DNA from: Marinomonas hwangdonensis
GTDB taxonomy: Bacteria > Pseudomonadota > Gammaproteobacteria > Pseudomonadales > Marinomonadaceae
DNA length: 64,000 bases
Assembly: GCF_003721245.1 (NCBI RefSeq)
Contig: NZ_RIZG01000006.1
Span: 160,959 to 224,958, forward strand
Reading direction: 5' to 3'
The notes under the pieces are model-generated. The model was not told the DNA's origin and did not search any database. It saw nothing but the letters and a program-made list of their open reading frames with translations. Of this stretch, positions 55,102 to 63,979 are shown one piece after another. Made by a program: the position numbers and the translations under genes. Numbering within the stretch: position 1 is the first letter of the stretch; the number at the start of each line of letters is the position of its first letter.

Positions 55102-55131
55102 AAAAAAAGGCTGCACTGGCAGCCTTTTTTT
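55102..55131 (-). terminator. Strong hairpin ending the 118-residue gene
   Basis: GGCTGC and GCAGCC around ACTG, flanked by A7 and T7, palindromic over ~30 bases, so it works both ways. It lies between the basic small gene and the AraC gene. Confidence 0.92.
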
Positions 55132-55148
55132 ATTTTCTAATTCTATTC

Positions 55149-55505
55149 TTACTTTTGTTCAGCAAACGCCGACAACAATTCGTCTAACGATAAATCATCG
55201 CTGTCTGAATCTAAGTTCGTATCCACCAAACCTTCTGCCTTCGCTTTTTCTTCGCTTTCATCCACAGGCTTAACGAACACGAAGCGACGAGGACGACCTG
55301 TTACAGAAGTCGCGTCTTTCTCGGGCAGTAACCCTAGCCTTTCCAGCTTTTTGTGTGCTTGCTCTTTACGTTCTTTTGCTTTTTTAGTCACAAAACGACG
55401 TGTTTTCGATGCTTTACGAGCTTTGTTCTGCTCTTTCATCATCTCTTTGGAGCCAGTTTTACCTAGTTTTCCACGCATACTGCGGGATTTTTTAACACGA
55501 GCCAT
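55149..55505 (-). CDS. Charge-segregated small protein of unknown function
   Basis: 118 residues. Residues 1-75 are strongly basic (MARVKKSRSMRGKLGKTGSK, RKASKTRRFVTKKAKERKEQ) and the tail (85-118) is acidic (SDSDDLSLDELLSAF). The first part looks like an RNA/DNA-binding or ribosome-associated segment, the tail like a tether. No family recognised. Own terminator. Confidence 0.65.
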   Translation of the reverse strand: MARVKKSRSMRGKLGKTGSKEMMKEQNKARKASKTRRFVTKKAKERKEQAHKKLERLGLLPEKDATSVTGRPRRFVFVKPVDESEEKAKAEGLVDTNLDSDSDDLSLDELLSAFAEQK

Positions 55506-55566
55506 AATATCCTCTCTTTATCGCGCGCATTGTAGCAGTGAATTTACGCTAGGTCATCCAGCAAGA

Positions 55567-55998
55567 TTAGCAATTTACTCTAAAAGCACCATGCCCAATG
55601 TTTCTTTGAGCACTTATCTCGCCCAACCATTTTCTAACATCTGAGGCATTGTCAGATTGCAGTGCAACTTCTAGGTTTTTTAGGGCCAAAACGGTATCGT
55701 CTATCACTTTTACAAAGTTGGCCTTCTGTTCTGCTAACTGATCTCCTTGAAGTGAATCCGCTTTGAATTTATAAGGCGTTTCATTGCGAGACTTTTCAAA
55801 ATGAGAAATCAGGTCGGTGACTTTATTTGCCGCCGCTGCGTTATCTCCTGACTTAATATCAGCAGACAGCACACGCATATCGCCGCCTATATCCTTCATA
55901 TAAGAACTTAACTTGGTTGCACCGCAATCAGAGCTAGCAAACAAAAAAGATGACCCTGTCATAAGCAAAATGGACGTAAGCATTAAACGTTTTTTCAT
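55567..55998 (-). CDS. Cytochrome b562-like periplasmic protein
   Basis: 143 residues. Signal peptide 1-21 (MKKRLMLTSILLMTGSSFLFA), then a four-helix outline that aligns by eye with E. coli cytochrome b562: Met34 (YMKDIGGDMRVLSADIKSGD) and His136 (QRNIGHGAFRV) take the positions of the heme ligands, and TPYKFKADS matches the loop before helix three. There is no CxxCH, so not c-type. Two extra cysteines (25 and 143) could form a disulfide joining both ends. Weak identity; heme binding is not proven. Confidence 0.6.
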   Translation of the reverse strand: MKKRLMLTSILLMTGSSFLFASSDCGATKLSSYMKDIGGDMRVLSADIKSGDNAAAANKVTDLISHFEKSRNETPYKFKADSLQGDQLAEQKANFVKVIDDTVLALKNLEVALQSDNASDVRKWLGEISAQRNIGHGAFRVNC

Positions 55999-56225
55999 AG
56001 CAATTCACCATTAGATGTAGATAACGTTATGATCAAAATAACACGCCCCCTAAAAAACACATCAAAAAATTTGTAAAAATTTGCTAGTCTTTTTTAAATT
56101 GCATGTAAAAAAGGAGTTTACTGAGATTTATTTAGGATAAACCCCTACTATGGAAAAATCAAAATACCTTGCTATTCTATGTCGAGGTCACCATCTGAAG
56201 CATCAAACAAAAACGGGAGGTCATT

Positions 56226-56528
56226 ATTTTTCGCTTAACAAGCTACCTAGCCGTCATTGCGTTTAGTAGCCTAATGCTCAGCAATACGGTGCTGGCTGAA
56301 TGTCTTGACCCTGACGCCAAAGCGGCAGCAGATAAAAGTGCACAGCAGTATGTCGGCGGCAAGACGTTTAAAACGGCACGCGTTTTGAAAAAACACCTGC
56401 CGAGTAAACGCAAAGAAGTCGCCAGCTATGTATATGTCAAAGCAGACGACCTCTATTACACAGTATACGCGTTAGTCAACTCACAATGTAATGCGGCCAT
56501 TATTAAGAGAACTTACGGCAAACACTAA
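56226..56528 (+). CDS. Small exported protein with apparent ATT start
   Basis: 100 residues if translation starts at ATT 56226. From there the frame gives (M)FRLTSYLAVIAFSSLMLS then NTVLA, a normal signal peptide with cleavage before ECLD. GGGAGG (56215-56220) is 5 bases upstream. Between the in-frame TGA at 56196 and the ATG at 56274 there is no ATG, GTG or TTG; using the ATG would cut the signal peptide in half. The mature part has two cysteines (ECLD, NSQCNAA) and is basic. Family unknown. A sequencing error or an ATG-to-ATT mutation is an alternative. Confidence 0.6.
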   Translation: MFRLTSYLAVIAFSSLMLSNTVLAECLDPDAKAAADKSAQQYVGGKTFKTARVLKKHLPSKRKEVASYVYVKADDLYYTVYALVNSQCNAAIIKRTYGKH

Positions 56529-56554
56529 GCCGCGTTCTCTTCTGTTCTCTTCTG

Positions 56555-59014
56555 TTACTTGGCGTCATTTTTTTTCTTTTTCTCGCCGTCAGTTTGTTTG
56601 GATGGCGTTTCTTCTGATTCGTCTTCTTCGTCGTCGTCCTCTTCACCCAACTTAGATATTTCCTCAAGTCGTTCGATAACACGAGCAGAAATCGTGCCCT
56701 CTGGGTAATCGCCGTCCTCATTTGCAATGCCAGCTTCGATACCCGTTAGCAAGTGCAATGCTTCGTCCGCCGTTGAAATAGCGTAAACATGGAACAGGCC
56801 GTCCTTCACCGCTTCGACAATTTCATCACCCAACATTAGATTGATGGCATTGGACTTGGGAATAATAACGCCTTGCGTTCCTGTTAAACCACGAGCTTTA
56901 CACACGCTGAAAAAACCTTCGATTTTTTCATTCACGCCGCCAATAGCCTGTACTTCACCATACTGGTTTAACGAGCCGGTGATGGCGAGATCTTGACGAA
57001 GCGGCACTTGAATCAAGGCCGATAGCAGACAGCAAAGCTCTGCGGTAGATGCACTGTCACCATCGACATAGCCATAGCTTTGTTCCATGGCTATAGAAGC
57101 GGAAATATCAAGAGGGAAACGCTGGGCGTATTTGTTGCCTAAGTAGCCAGACAAAATCAACACCCCTTTAGAGTGAATATTCTGACCAAGGTTAGATTCT
57201 CTTTCTATGTCAATGATTCCCTTGCCACCCGGATACACAGTGGTGGAAATACGGGCTGGTGCTCCAAAACTGCTGTCGCCGATTTGCATAACGGTTAAAC
57301 CATTGATTTTACCTACAGCATAACCATCGCTTTCAAGCAGCACAGTGCCCTCGATAATTTCTTCAATGATTTTTTCACTAACGCGACCTGTACGGTGCTT
57401 TTTGGCTTTTAATGCCCGTGCAATGTGTTCTGCATTGATGTCGGTATCTTTTGCCATTTGACGAACAAAATCCGCTTCGCCCAACAGCTCAAACACATCA
57501 CCTATCTTGGCGGCCATTTCTCTCTGATGCTCAGCCAACCTACTACTGTACTCAATCAGCGCCGCTACCCCATCACGGGTCACGTTGGCATACTCTTCCT
57601 TGTCAACACGATCTTTCATAAGGCGAGCAAAAGACAGTTCAGATTCTTTTGAACGTTTTAATGTGTCGTCAAAATCCACCAAAACGCGAAACATTTCCTG
57701 AAAATCTGGGTCGGCATCTTGTAATAAATAATAAATGTCTCGCGCGCCGATCAACACGACTTTCACCTGCAAAGGCAAGTCTTGTGGCGACAAAGTCATG
57801 GTATTCATTAAACCCATGTCCGCGTAGGGATGCTCAATTTTGATGGTCTTACTTTTGAGTGCGCGCTTTAACGCTTCCCATAAATAATGGTCTGTGAGCA
57901 GTTTCTCTGCGTCTAAGATCAAATAACCGCCATTGGCCGCATGCAGACTACCGGAACGAATTAAACGGTAGTTGGTGACTAACATACCCTGATCACTGCT
58001 GTGCTCTACTTGACCAAATAGATTGCGATACGTCGGATGAGGTTCATAAACGACGGGCTGACCGCCATTCGGCTTGTGCGTAATGGCAATATTCGGCAAA
58101 TATAACTCTTCATAAAACTGACGACGGCCTATTTCATCACGGTTTTCAGAGGCTTTATCATCCGCCATCTGATCAATAATGGTTTTATCAAGATCTTCTC
58201 TAAGTGCAGTCAAATGAGCGAAGATATCAGCATTATCTCGGTATTTATCGAATAAACCAGACATCAAAGGATCTAGAGCTTCTTTGACGGTATCAAGGTT
58301 TAGCTGTCGAATTTGATCGTAAGTGGCACGCTTCCATTGCGGCAACCCTAACAACTCTTCATTTAGCAAGCCTTCAAGCGTCGAAACGCCCTCTTGGAAA
58401 GCATCACGCTCTTCGTCAGTCAGGGCCGCAAATTCATTTTCTTCCAGCGCCTTGCCATCTTTCATTGGAGCAAAACTGACAGAAGATGCATCGCGGAACA
58501 TGGCAACACCAATTTTACCGGATACACGCTCTACTTTATTTATCGCTGCCTCGTACTGATCGTTAAACGCTCGATCAATGACACTTTTTTGCTGCTGGTA
58601 AGAAGGGTTTTCAAATGCGGCAGGGAAAGTCGCCATCAAACCATCGATCAGGGTACGGATTTCTTTCTCAAATTCAGACGCTTGACCAGGCGCGAACTCA
58701 ATCGCTTTTGGACGATGACTTTCAGTGAAATTGTTTATGTATGCCCACTCATTCGGTGCAGGACGACGCTTTGCTTCACTTTTGAGATAGCTCATAACGT
58801 AGGAAGAACGGCCAGTGCCAGAGTCACCCATCGCAAAAATATTGTAACCGGGACGCTGCATAGCGACACCAAACTGAATGGCTTCAACCGCTCGTTCTTG
58901 GCCCAAGATACCACTTAGGGGTTCAATGTCGCTTAATGTTTTAAACATCAAATGGTCAGCAGGAACTTTAGCTGACAGTGCTTGGTACGGCAGAGGGGTA
59001 ACCATATGGGTCAT
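56555..59014 (-). CDS. Lon-like ATP-dependent protease (AAA_32 type)
   Basis: 819 residues from the ATG at 59014, with AAAGGA 9 bases upstream. P-loop-like GDSGTGRS at about 63-70 has Arg for the usual Lys, as in this family. Residues about 200-300 are helical. The C-terminal S16 domain (about 560-770) has the Ser-Lys dyad: Ser in YVDGDSASTAEL (about 654) and Lys in GGVNEKIEG (about 697). It ends with an acidic then lysine-rich tail, SEETPSKQTDGEKKKKND. This is the LonB/YcbZ-like branch lacking the Lon N domain; substrates unknown. Confidence 0.9.
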   Translation of the reverse strand: MTHMVTPLPYQALSAKVPADHLMFKTLSDIEPLSGILGQERAVEAIQFGVAMQRPGYNIFAMGDSGTGRSSYVMSYLKSEAKRRPAPNEWAYINNFTESHRPKAIEFAPGQASEFEKEIRTLIDGLMATFPAAFENPSYQQQKSVIDRAFNDQYEAAINKVERVSGKIGVAMFRDASSVSFAPMKDGKALEENEFAALTDEERDAFQEGVSTLEGLLNEELLGLPQWKRATYDQIRQLNLDTVKEALDPLMSGLFDKYRDNADIFAHLTALREDLDKTIIDQMADDKASENRDEIGRRQFYEELYLPNIAITHKPNGGQPVVYEPHPTYRNLFGQVEHSSDQGMLVTNYRLIRSGSLHAANGGYLILDAEKLLTDHYLWEALKRALKSKTIKIEHPYADMGLMNTMTLSPQDLPLQVKVVLIGARDIYYLLQDADPDFQEMFRVLVDFDDTLKRSKESELSFARLMKDRVDKEEYANVTRDGVAALIEYSSRLAEHQREMAAKIGDVFELLGEADFVRQMAKDTDINAEHIARALKAKKHRTGRVSEKIIEEIIEGTVLLESDGYAVGKINGLTVMQIGDSSFGAPARISTTVYPGGKGIIDIERESNLGQNIHSKGVLILSGYLGNKYAQRFPLDISASIAMEQSYGYVDGDSASTAELCCLLSALIQVPLRQDLAITGSLNQYGEVQAIGGVNEKIEGFFSVCKARGLTGTQGVIIPKSNAINLMLGDEIVEAVKDGLFHVYAISTADEALHLLTGIEAGIANEDGDYPEGTISARVIERLEEISKLGEEDDDEEDESEETPSKQTDGEKKKKNDAK

Positions 59015-59196
59015 CAATGGATTTCCTTTTGTTTGACAAGCTTTTTATACGCTAAGCTTGCGAAAGAAGAAGACGTTTCTTTCAAATATATTAAGTAATT
59101 ACAATACGTTGAGACTAACACTCTGGTTTCATTTAGCCTATCAGTACACGACGAACAATAACCATTGCCAAAAAGCATGGAGAGTCAACAACGCGG

Positions 59197-60006
59197 TTAT
59201 GACGTAAAAAGCGCAAGCTGTTGTTGTGGATCCGCCTTAGGAAACACCCGATGAAAATTCGCAGCGGTGGCTTCTAGCAGGACTTCATAGCGAATACCTT
59301 TAAGATCTGCCACGTATTGGGCGACTTCTGATACATACTTAGGCTCATTCTTCTTACCTCGATGAGGAACCGGCGCCAAATAAGGTGCGTCTGTCTCTAT
59401 GATCAAAGACGACAAAGGCAATTTACGCACCGTTTCTTTTAAATTGTCTGCCGTTTTGAAAGTCACAATGCCAGAGATAGAGATCAGATAGTTCTCATCC
59501 AATGCGGCTTTGGCCATGTCGTAGTCTTCAGTAAAACAGTGTAATACACCCGCGCTATTGGGATTGCCATATTGTTTAATCAGCGACAGAGTGTCTTCCC
59601 GTGCATTACGAGTATGAACAATGACAGGCAACCCTAAGTCCCCTGCGGCGGTAAGATGATGAATAAAGCTGGTCTTTTGTGCTTCATGAGCCTGCTCTGA
59701 GGTTTCATAGAAATAATCCAGCCCGGTTTCTCCTATGGCAATCACTTGAGGGTGCTTAGCATAATGGCGCAGCAAGGTATCATCCGTAATAAGACCGTCA
59801 CCTTGAAGGGGGTGGACACCCGCACTGGCATAAATGCCAGAGCGCTTGGTAAACCCTAGCACGGTCTCCATATTATTTAGGTCAACACAGATGCTCAATA
59901 ACTGCCTAACACCTTTAAGGTGAGCCGCATCAAGAGCCGCGTTTATATCGCCATTGTAAGGTGCCAGATCCAGCATATCGAGATGGCAATGGGTATCAAT
60001 TAACAT
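59197..60006 (-). CDS. TatD-family metal-dependent DNase (YcfH-like)
   Basis: 269 residues. TatD/YcfH metal motifs: MLIDTHCHLD (His6, His8), GETGLDYF (Glu), VIVHTRNA, LHCFTE and SLIIETDAPYL. The place after holB is that of ycfH in gammaproteobacteria, but here the pilZ gene that lies between holB and tatD in pseudomonads is missing. Eight bp after holB. Confidence 0.92.
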   Translation of the reverse strand: MLIDTHCHLDMLDLAPYNGDINAALDAAHLKGVRQLLSICVDLNNMETVLGFTKRSGIYASAGVHPLQGDGLITDDTLLRHYAKHPQVIAIGETGLDYFYETSEQAHEAQKTSFIHHLTAAGDLGLPVIVHTRNAREDTLSLIKQYGNPNSAGVLHCFTEDYDMAKAALDENYLISISGIVTFKTADNLKETVRKLPLSSLIIETDAPYLAPVPHRGKKNEPKYVSEVAQYVADLKGIRYEVLLEATAANFHRVFPKADPQQQLALFTS

Positions 60007-60013
60007 AGTTGGT

Positions 60014-60952
60014 TTACCACTGATTCAATTCGTGTGTGAGTTGCATTATGGGGTTTAAGTTGGTTTTTTGAAGGTCTGACTTTAACGCTTGCAGTGACTG
60101 GTAACGCATCATAAGAGATTGAATGCCTAACCGTGCCATTAATGCCTTATAAATCGCTTGCAAAGCTTGATCCAACGGTGCCCCCGTCGAATGACAAATA
60201 CATTGATGAAGAACCGCTGCTAAACCGTTGCAATAGTCTTCAATATTATTACTGTCCAGCCCTTTTAGTACGTCCGTTACCGATGATCGGCCTTGCAACA
60301 TCGACAGCAACTGATCCGGCAGATTTGCATACAAAGAGACCTTGCCTTGCTGCTGAAGCGACAACAATCGAAATGGTTGAGTCGTTAGCCAAAAAAGCGA
60401 GCTCAACGTAGAGCCTTCTGGCTGCTCTCCCAACCATTGCGTCACTTCAGCTTTGGTCGGCGTTGGTACATTTATTAACAGACAACGACTACGGATGGTC
60501 GCCAAAAGGCGAGTAGATTGTGAACTGGTCAAAACAAAATACGTGCGTGCAGAAGGCTCTTCGAGTGCTTTTAACACGGCATTGGCGGCATTGATATTCA
60601 TCGCCTGAGCATGAGTAATAAGTACGACTTTATTTTGCCCTACTTGGGGTTTTTGACTCATTTGACGAACCAATAACCGCACTTGATCTACTTTAATACT
60701 CGACGCTTCACCGTCTAAAACACGAAAATCTGGATGTGTATCAGCGCGCATTAGCTGACATGAGTGGCAGTTACCACAAGCAGCGGCTTGATCCACTTCG
60801 CACATCAAATCTTTGACCATTTCTCGTGCCAGCTCTTCCTGACCTACTCCGTCTGCCCCCGTAATAAGCAAAGCATGAGACAAACGATTTGTTTTTTTCA
60901 ACACTTGAACTTGTTGCAAACAAGGCTTTAACCAATGAGCAATGTTTGACAT
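60014..60952 (-). CDS. holB: DNA polymerase III delta' subunit
   Basis: 312 residues. The loader subunit that does not hydrolyse ATP: the P-loop reads TGADGVGQEELA with Gln for Lys. Zinc cysteines Cys51, 59, 62, 65 (CEVDQAAACGNCHSCQ). LKALEEPSARTYFVLTSSQS is the usual sensor-1 segment. Directly follows tmk with no gap. Confidence 0.94.
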   Translation of the reverse strand: MSNIAHWLKPCLQQVQVLKKTNRLSHALLITGADGVGQEELAREMVKDLMCEVDQAAACGNCHSCQLMRADTHPDFRVLDGEASSIKVDQVRLLVRQMSQKPQVGQNKVVLITHAQAMNINAANAVLKALEEPSARTYFVLTSSQSTRLLATIRSRCLLINVPTPTKAEVTQWLGEQPEGSTLSSLFWLTTQPFRLLSLQQQGKVSLYANLPDQLLSMLQGRSSVTDVLKGLDSNNIEDYCNGLAAVLHQCICHSTGAPLDQALQAIYKALMARLGIQSLMMRYQSLQALKSDLQKTNLNPIMQLTHELNQW

Positions 60953-61591
60953 TTAAACGTTACCAGACCAAGTTGAATACAATTGCGATAGTTGATGTTC
61001 AATCTGCTGCTGCACCAAATCCAAAGACAAACTGGCATCAATGACCTTCACCCTGCCTGGTTCTGCCTGAGCCCGCTCAAGAAAACCATCACGGACTTTT
61101 TGATGAAATGCCAATGACTCTTTGTCTAGACGATCTTGATGCTGACGTTGCACAACACGCTCTTGACCCAGTTCCACTGGCACGTCTAGCACTAGGGTTG
61201 CATCGGGTTTGCTGTCACCAACCACCCAATCGGCCAATTGATTCAGTATCTCTGTGTCGCCACCGCGCGCCTTGCCTTGGTAAACGTAACTTGAATCCAA
61301 AAAACGATCACTGATCACCCAACTGCCTTTTTCCAAGGCGGGTTGAATCTTTTCAGCCAAATGCTGAGCCCGAGCAGCAAAAACCAGCAACAGCTCAGTC
61401 GTGTTATTAACCGTCTCGTCTCGTGGACTCAAAATTAACTGTCTAATTTCTTCAGCAAGCGGCGTGCCACCCGGTTCACGAGTCATAATGTAAGGAATAT
61501 TACGGGCATCTAACCACTGACGAATACAATGAATGGCCGTGGTTTTGCCACTACCTTCTCCACCCTCAAGTGAAATAAATTTGCCTCTCAT
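60953..61591 (-). CDS. tmk: Thymidylate kinase
   Basis: 212 residues from the ATG at 61591 (AGAGGA 6 bases upstream; a TTG six bases earlier was not chosen). P-loop GGEGSGKT at 10-17, TREPGGTPLAEEIR and SDRFLDSSYVYQGKARG. Phosphorylates dTMP. Ten bp after mltG. Confidence 0.95.
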   Translation of the reverse strand: MRGKFISLEGGEGSGKTTAIHCIRQWLDARNIPYIMTREPGGTPLAEEIRQLILSPRDETVNNTTELLLVFAARAQHLAEKIQPALEKGSWVISDRFLDSSYVYQGKARGGDTEILNQLADWVVGDSKPDATLVLDVPVELGQERVVQRQHQDRLDKESLAFHQKVRDGFLERAQAEPGRVKVIDASLSLDLVQQQIEHQLSQLYSTWSGNV

Positions 61592-61601
61592 ACACAATCC
61601 T

Positions 61602-62633
61602 CTAAGGAGTAATCTGTGGCGACGAACGGTAGTCTTCTCGCCGTTTCAACTGATAATTTCTAACCGCCTGATTGTGCTCTTTCAATGTATCAGAAAAAAC
61701 ATGACTACCATCGCCTTTAGCAACGAAGTACAACGCAGTGGTTTCCCCTGGATTTAACGCCGCCTCAATGGCTTCACGACCCACATTGGCTATTGGCGTA
61801 GGCGGAAGCCCAAAGATACGATAGGTATTGTAAGGTGATGGCGCAAGCAATCCACTGCGGGTCAAATTACCTTTAAAGGCATCCCCTAACCCATAGATGA
61901 CCGTTGGATCCGTTTGTAAACGCATGCCTTTTTCTAATCGGCTAATGAAAACTCGAGCAATTAATGGACGCTCTTCAGGAACACCCGTTTCCTTTTCAAT
62001 AATTGATGCCATAATGAGTGCTTCATAAGGCGTTTTATAGGGTAAATTTGGCGCTTTATTTTCCCATAAAGCGGTCAAAGTTTGAGACATAAGCTCATGG
62101 GCATGGCGTAGAATACTTACATCCGTATCACCAGCATGATAACGATAGGTGTTTGCAAAAAATTGCCCTTCTGGATGAGGAAAATCCAGACCCACTTTGG
62201 CGGCTATTTCTTCATTCGATAACCCTTCTAGGGTCATGACGATGTTATCGCGTGCTGCCATGGCAGATAAAAACTCTCGGGTAGTTTTCCCTTCAAGCAG
62301 TGTAATTGAGTAAAAGATGGACTCACCCGAATCAAACAAAGCCATTATGTCTAACAACGTCATCTGTGGTTGTATCGCATATTGGCCCACTTTTGGAACC
62401 CACTCAGGTTGCAACTTGGCAACGACTCTAGTTAAAAAAGGGTAATCAATCCATTCTTTACTGTACAGCTCGTACCCTAATTTATAGGCTGTATCGCCCT
62501 TTCGTACCTCAAAGACTTCAGCACTGTTCAAGGCAATAGGCGACGTAATTGAGTGGTACAAATATCCCGCCAATAGAGCGATCAAAGTAATACATAAAAT
62601 AGCAACGCGAAATAACCACTTAATGACTGCCAT
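61602..62633 (-). CDS. mltG: Endolytic murein transglycosylase MltG
   Basis: 343 residues. One N-terminal membrane span (ILCITLIALLAGYLYHSI), then the YceG domain with LIMASIIEKETGVPEERPL, where the Glu of EKETG is catalytic, and DPTVIYGLG. It cuts nascent glycan strands at the inner-membrane face. It overlaps the pabC stop by 14 bp. Confidence 0.95.
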   Translation of the reverse strand: MAVIKWLFRVAILCITLIALLAGYLYHSITSPIALNSAEVFEVRKGDTAYKLGYELYSKEWIDYPFLTRVVAKLQPEWVPKVGQYAIQPQMTLLDIMALFDSGESIFYSITLLEGKTTREFLSAMAARDNIVMTLEGLSNEEIAAKVGLDFPHPEGQFFANTYRYHAGDTDVSILRHAHELMSQTLTALWENKAPNLPYKTPYEALIMASIIEKETGVPEERPLIARVFISRLEKGMRLQTDPTVIYGLGDAFKGNLTRSGLLAPSPYNTYRIFGLPPTPIANVGREAIEAALNPGETTALYFVAKGDGSHVFSDTLKEHNQAVRNYQLKRREDYRSSPQITP

Positions 62634-63447
62634 GCATCTCCTTATCGTGCATTAATAATTGTAATTTTCGGGTATGACTGCCGATTGGGAATGATCTTCC
62701 TGCAACAGATTTCACGGGCACAATTCCCATTAAACTGTTTGCAATGAACACTTCGTCGGCTTTTAGTAAGTCGCTTATAAAATAGCGGCCTACTTGAATC
62801 AGATGACGGGATTGTTGCTCAATAATGGCTTTACGAAACGTGCCCTGTACACCGGCCTTGTGCAAGGCTGGCGTATACAGGGTACCTCGCCAAAACCAAA
62901 ACACATTGCTCTGAATGCATTCCACCAATTCCTGTTGATTGTTAAGCATTAGGGCTTCGAAATCTGCTGAAGACAAAAACCTTTTCGCCACCACATTTTC
63001 CAGTCGGTTTAGATGTTTAATACCCGCCAAATATCGGTTACAACCCGCTGGGACAGGTGATACAGAAAGCGACACACCTTTATTCTGATGGTACTGATAA
63101 TCTGGTGCCGCTAGGATACCGATAATAACGGTATGAATACAGTGCTCGGGGGCTAAATACCCTCTTCCACCCTCGCCACGACTCACGATAAGCTTGACCA
63201 CGGTTTTTTCATGGATAAGGGGACGTACCCTTGAAGCCAAAAAATCCTTTAGCTTGATTTTTTGTTCCAAAGAAAAAGGCATACCCAGCTTTGACAAGCC
63301 CCGATAAAGACGCGAAAGATGGTCATCTAGTTGAACTAACGCTTTTGGGGTAGCAAGAATGGTTTCGAAAACGCCATCACCGTATGCCAAACCACGATCG
63401 GCCACAGAAATAGTGGAGTCTAATTTGTAATCGACAAACCAAGTCAT
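62620..63447 (-). CDS. pabC: Aminodeoxychorismate lyase
   Basis: 275 residues, PLP-dependent fold-type IV enzyme releasing p-aminobenzoate. AYGDGVFETIL at about 21-31 is the family start; the PLP lysine lies in LAGIKHLNRLENV; FIANSLMGIVPV near the end. First gene of pabC-mltG-tmk-holB-tatD. Only 46 bp separate it from a tRNA-Glu, so its promoter must lie within or upstream of the tRNA cluster. In many relatives acpP-fabF stands here. Confidence 0.92.
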   Translation of the reverse strand: MTWFVDYKLDSTISVADRGLAYGDGVFETILATPKALVQLDDHLSRLYRGLSKLGMPFSLEQKIKLKDFLASRVRPLIHEKTVVKLIVSRGEGGRGYLAPEHCIHTVIIGILAAPDYQYHQNKGVSLSVSPVPAGCNRYLAGIKHLNRLENVVAKRFLSSADFEALMLNNQQELVECIQSNVFWFWRGTLYTPALHKAGVQGTFRKAIIEQQSRHLIQVGRYFISDLLKADEVFIANSLMGIVPVKSVAGRSFPIGSHTRKLQLLMHDKEMHGSH

Positions 63448-63493
63448 GGCTAAAAACTCAATAAATAAGGATAGCTATGATAGCGTAAAATAA

Positions 63494-63569
63494 TGGCGTC
63501 CCATAGGGGGTTCGAACCCCTGTTACCGCCGTGAAAGGGCGGTGTCCTAGGCCACTAGACGAATGGGAC
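63494..63569 (-). tRNA. tRNA-Glu (TTC), copy 1
   Basis: 76 bases with encoded CCA. Acceptor GTCCCAT/ATGGGAC, anticodon loop CCTTTCACG giving TTC, T arm GGGGTTCGAACCCC. It lies 46 bp before pabC. Confidence 0.97.
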
Positions 63570-63592
63570 AAAAAAAGAAATGAAAATCCATT

Positions 63593-63627
63593 AAAAAATC
63601 CGCTACTCTGCAAAGCAAAATAGCGGA
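63593..63627 (-). terminator. Terminator-like hairpin between tRNA-Glu copies
   Basis: Minus strand TCCGCTA (63621-63627) and TAGCGGA (63599-63605) around 15 bases, followed by T6. It could stop transcripts before copy 1, or act as an RNA-processing signal. Confidence 0.5.
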
Positions 63628-63689
63628 CTCTTAAAACAGCAGACACCTTGTATAAAGCAAAAAACAATACACAGAGTGATATCTTTATA

Positions 63690-63765
63690 TGGCGTCCCAT
63701 AGGGGGTTCGAACCCCTGTTACCGCCGTGAAAGGGCGGTGTCCTAGGCCACTAGACGAATGGGAC
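63690..63765 (-). tRNA. tRNA-Glu (TTC), copy 2
   Basis: Identical to the copy at 63494-63569 over its 76 bases, CCA encoded, anticodon TTC. Confidence 0.97.
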
Positions 63766-63843
63766 AAAACTCATTATCAGATCAAAATATAATCTAAATA
63801 CTTGCGCATAATGATTTAACACAATCAATACACACTTAAAATA

Positions 63844-63919
63844 TGGCGTCCCATAGGGGGTTCGAACCCCTGTTACCGCCGTGAAAGGGCGGTGTCCTAG
63901 GCCACTAGACGAATGGGAC
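63844..63919 (-). tRNA. tRNA-Glu (TTC), copy 3
   Basis: Third identical 76-base copy, CCA encoded. Repeat units are 196 and 154 bp apart, and the spacers differ in sequence. Confidence 0.97.
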
Positions 63920-63979
63920 ACAATTAGCTTTTACAGAGCTATAACTATTTTCAAATGACTTTCTTCACTATAAAGAAAG

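Noticed and set aside
58394..58918. 174-codon plus-strand frame opposite the Lon-like gene
   Set aside because: Antisense shadow of a strong S16/AAA gene with no start signal and no recognisable domain.
63458..63700. 80-codon frame across tRNA-Glu
   Set aside because: It runs through a tRNA gene and its spacer, so it is not a coding gene.
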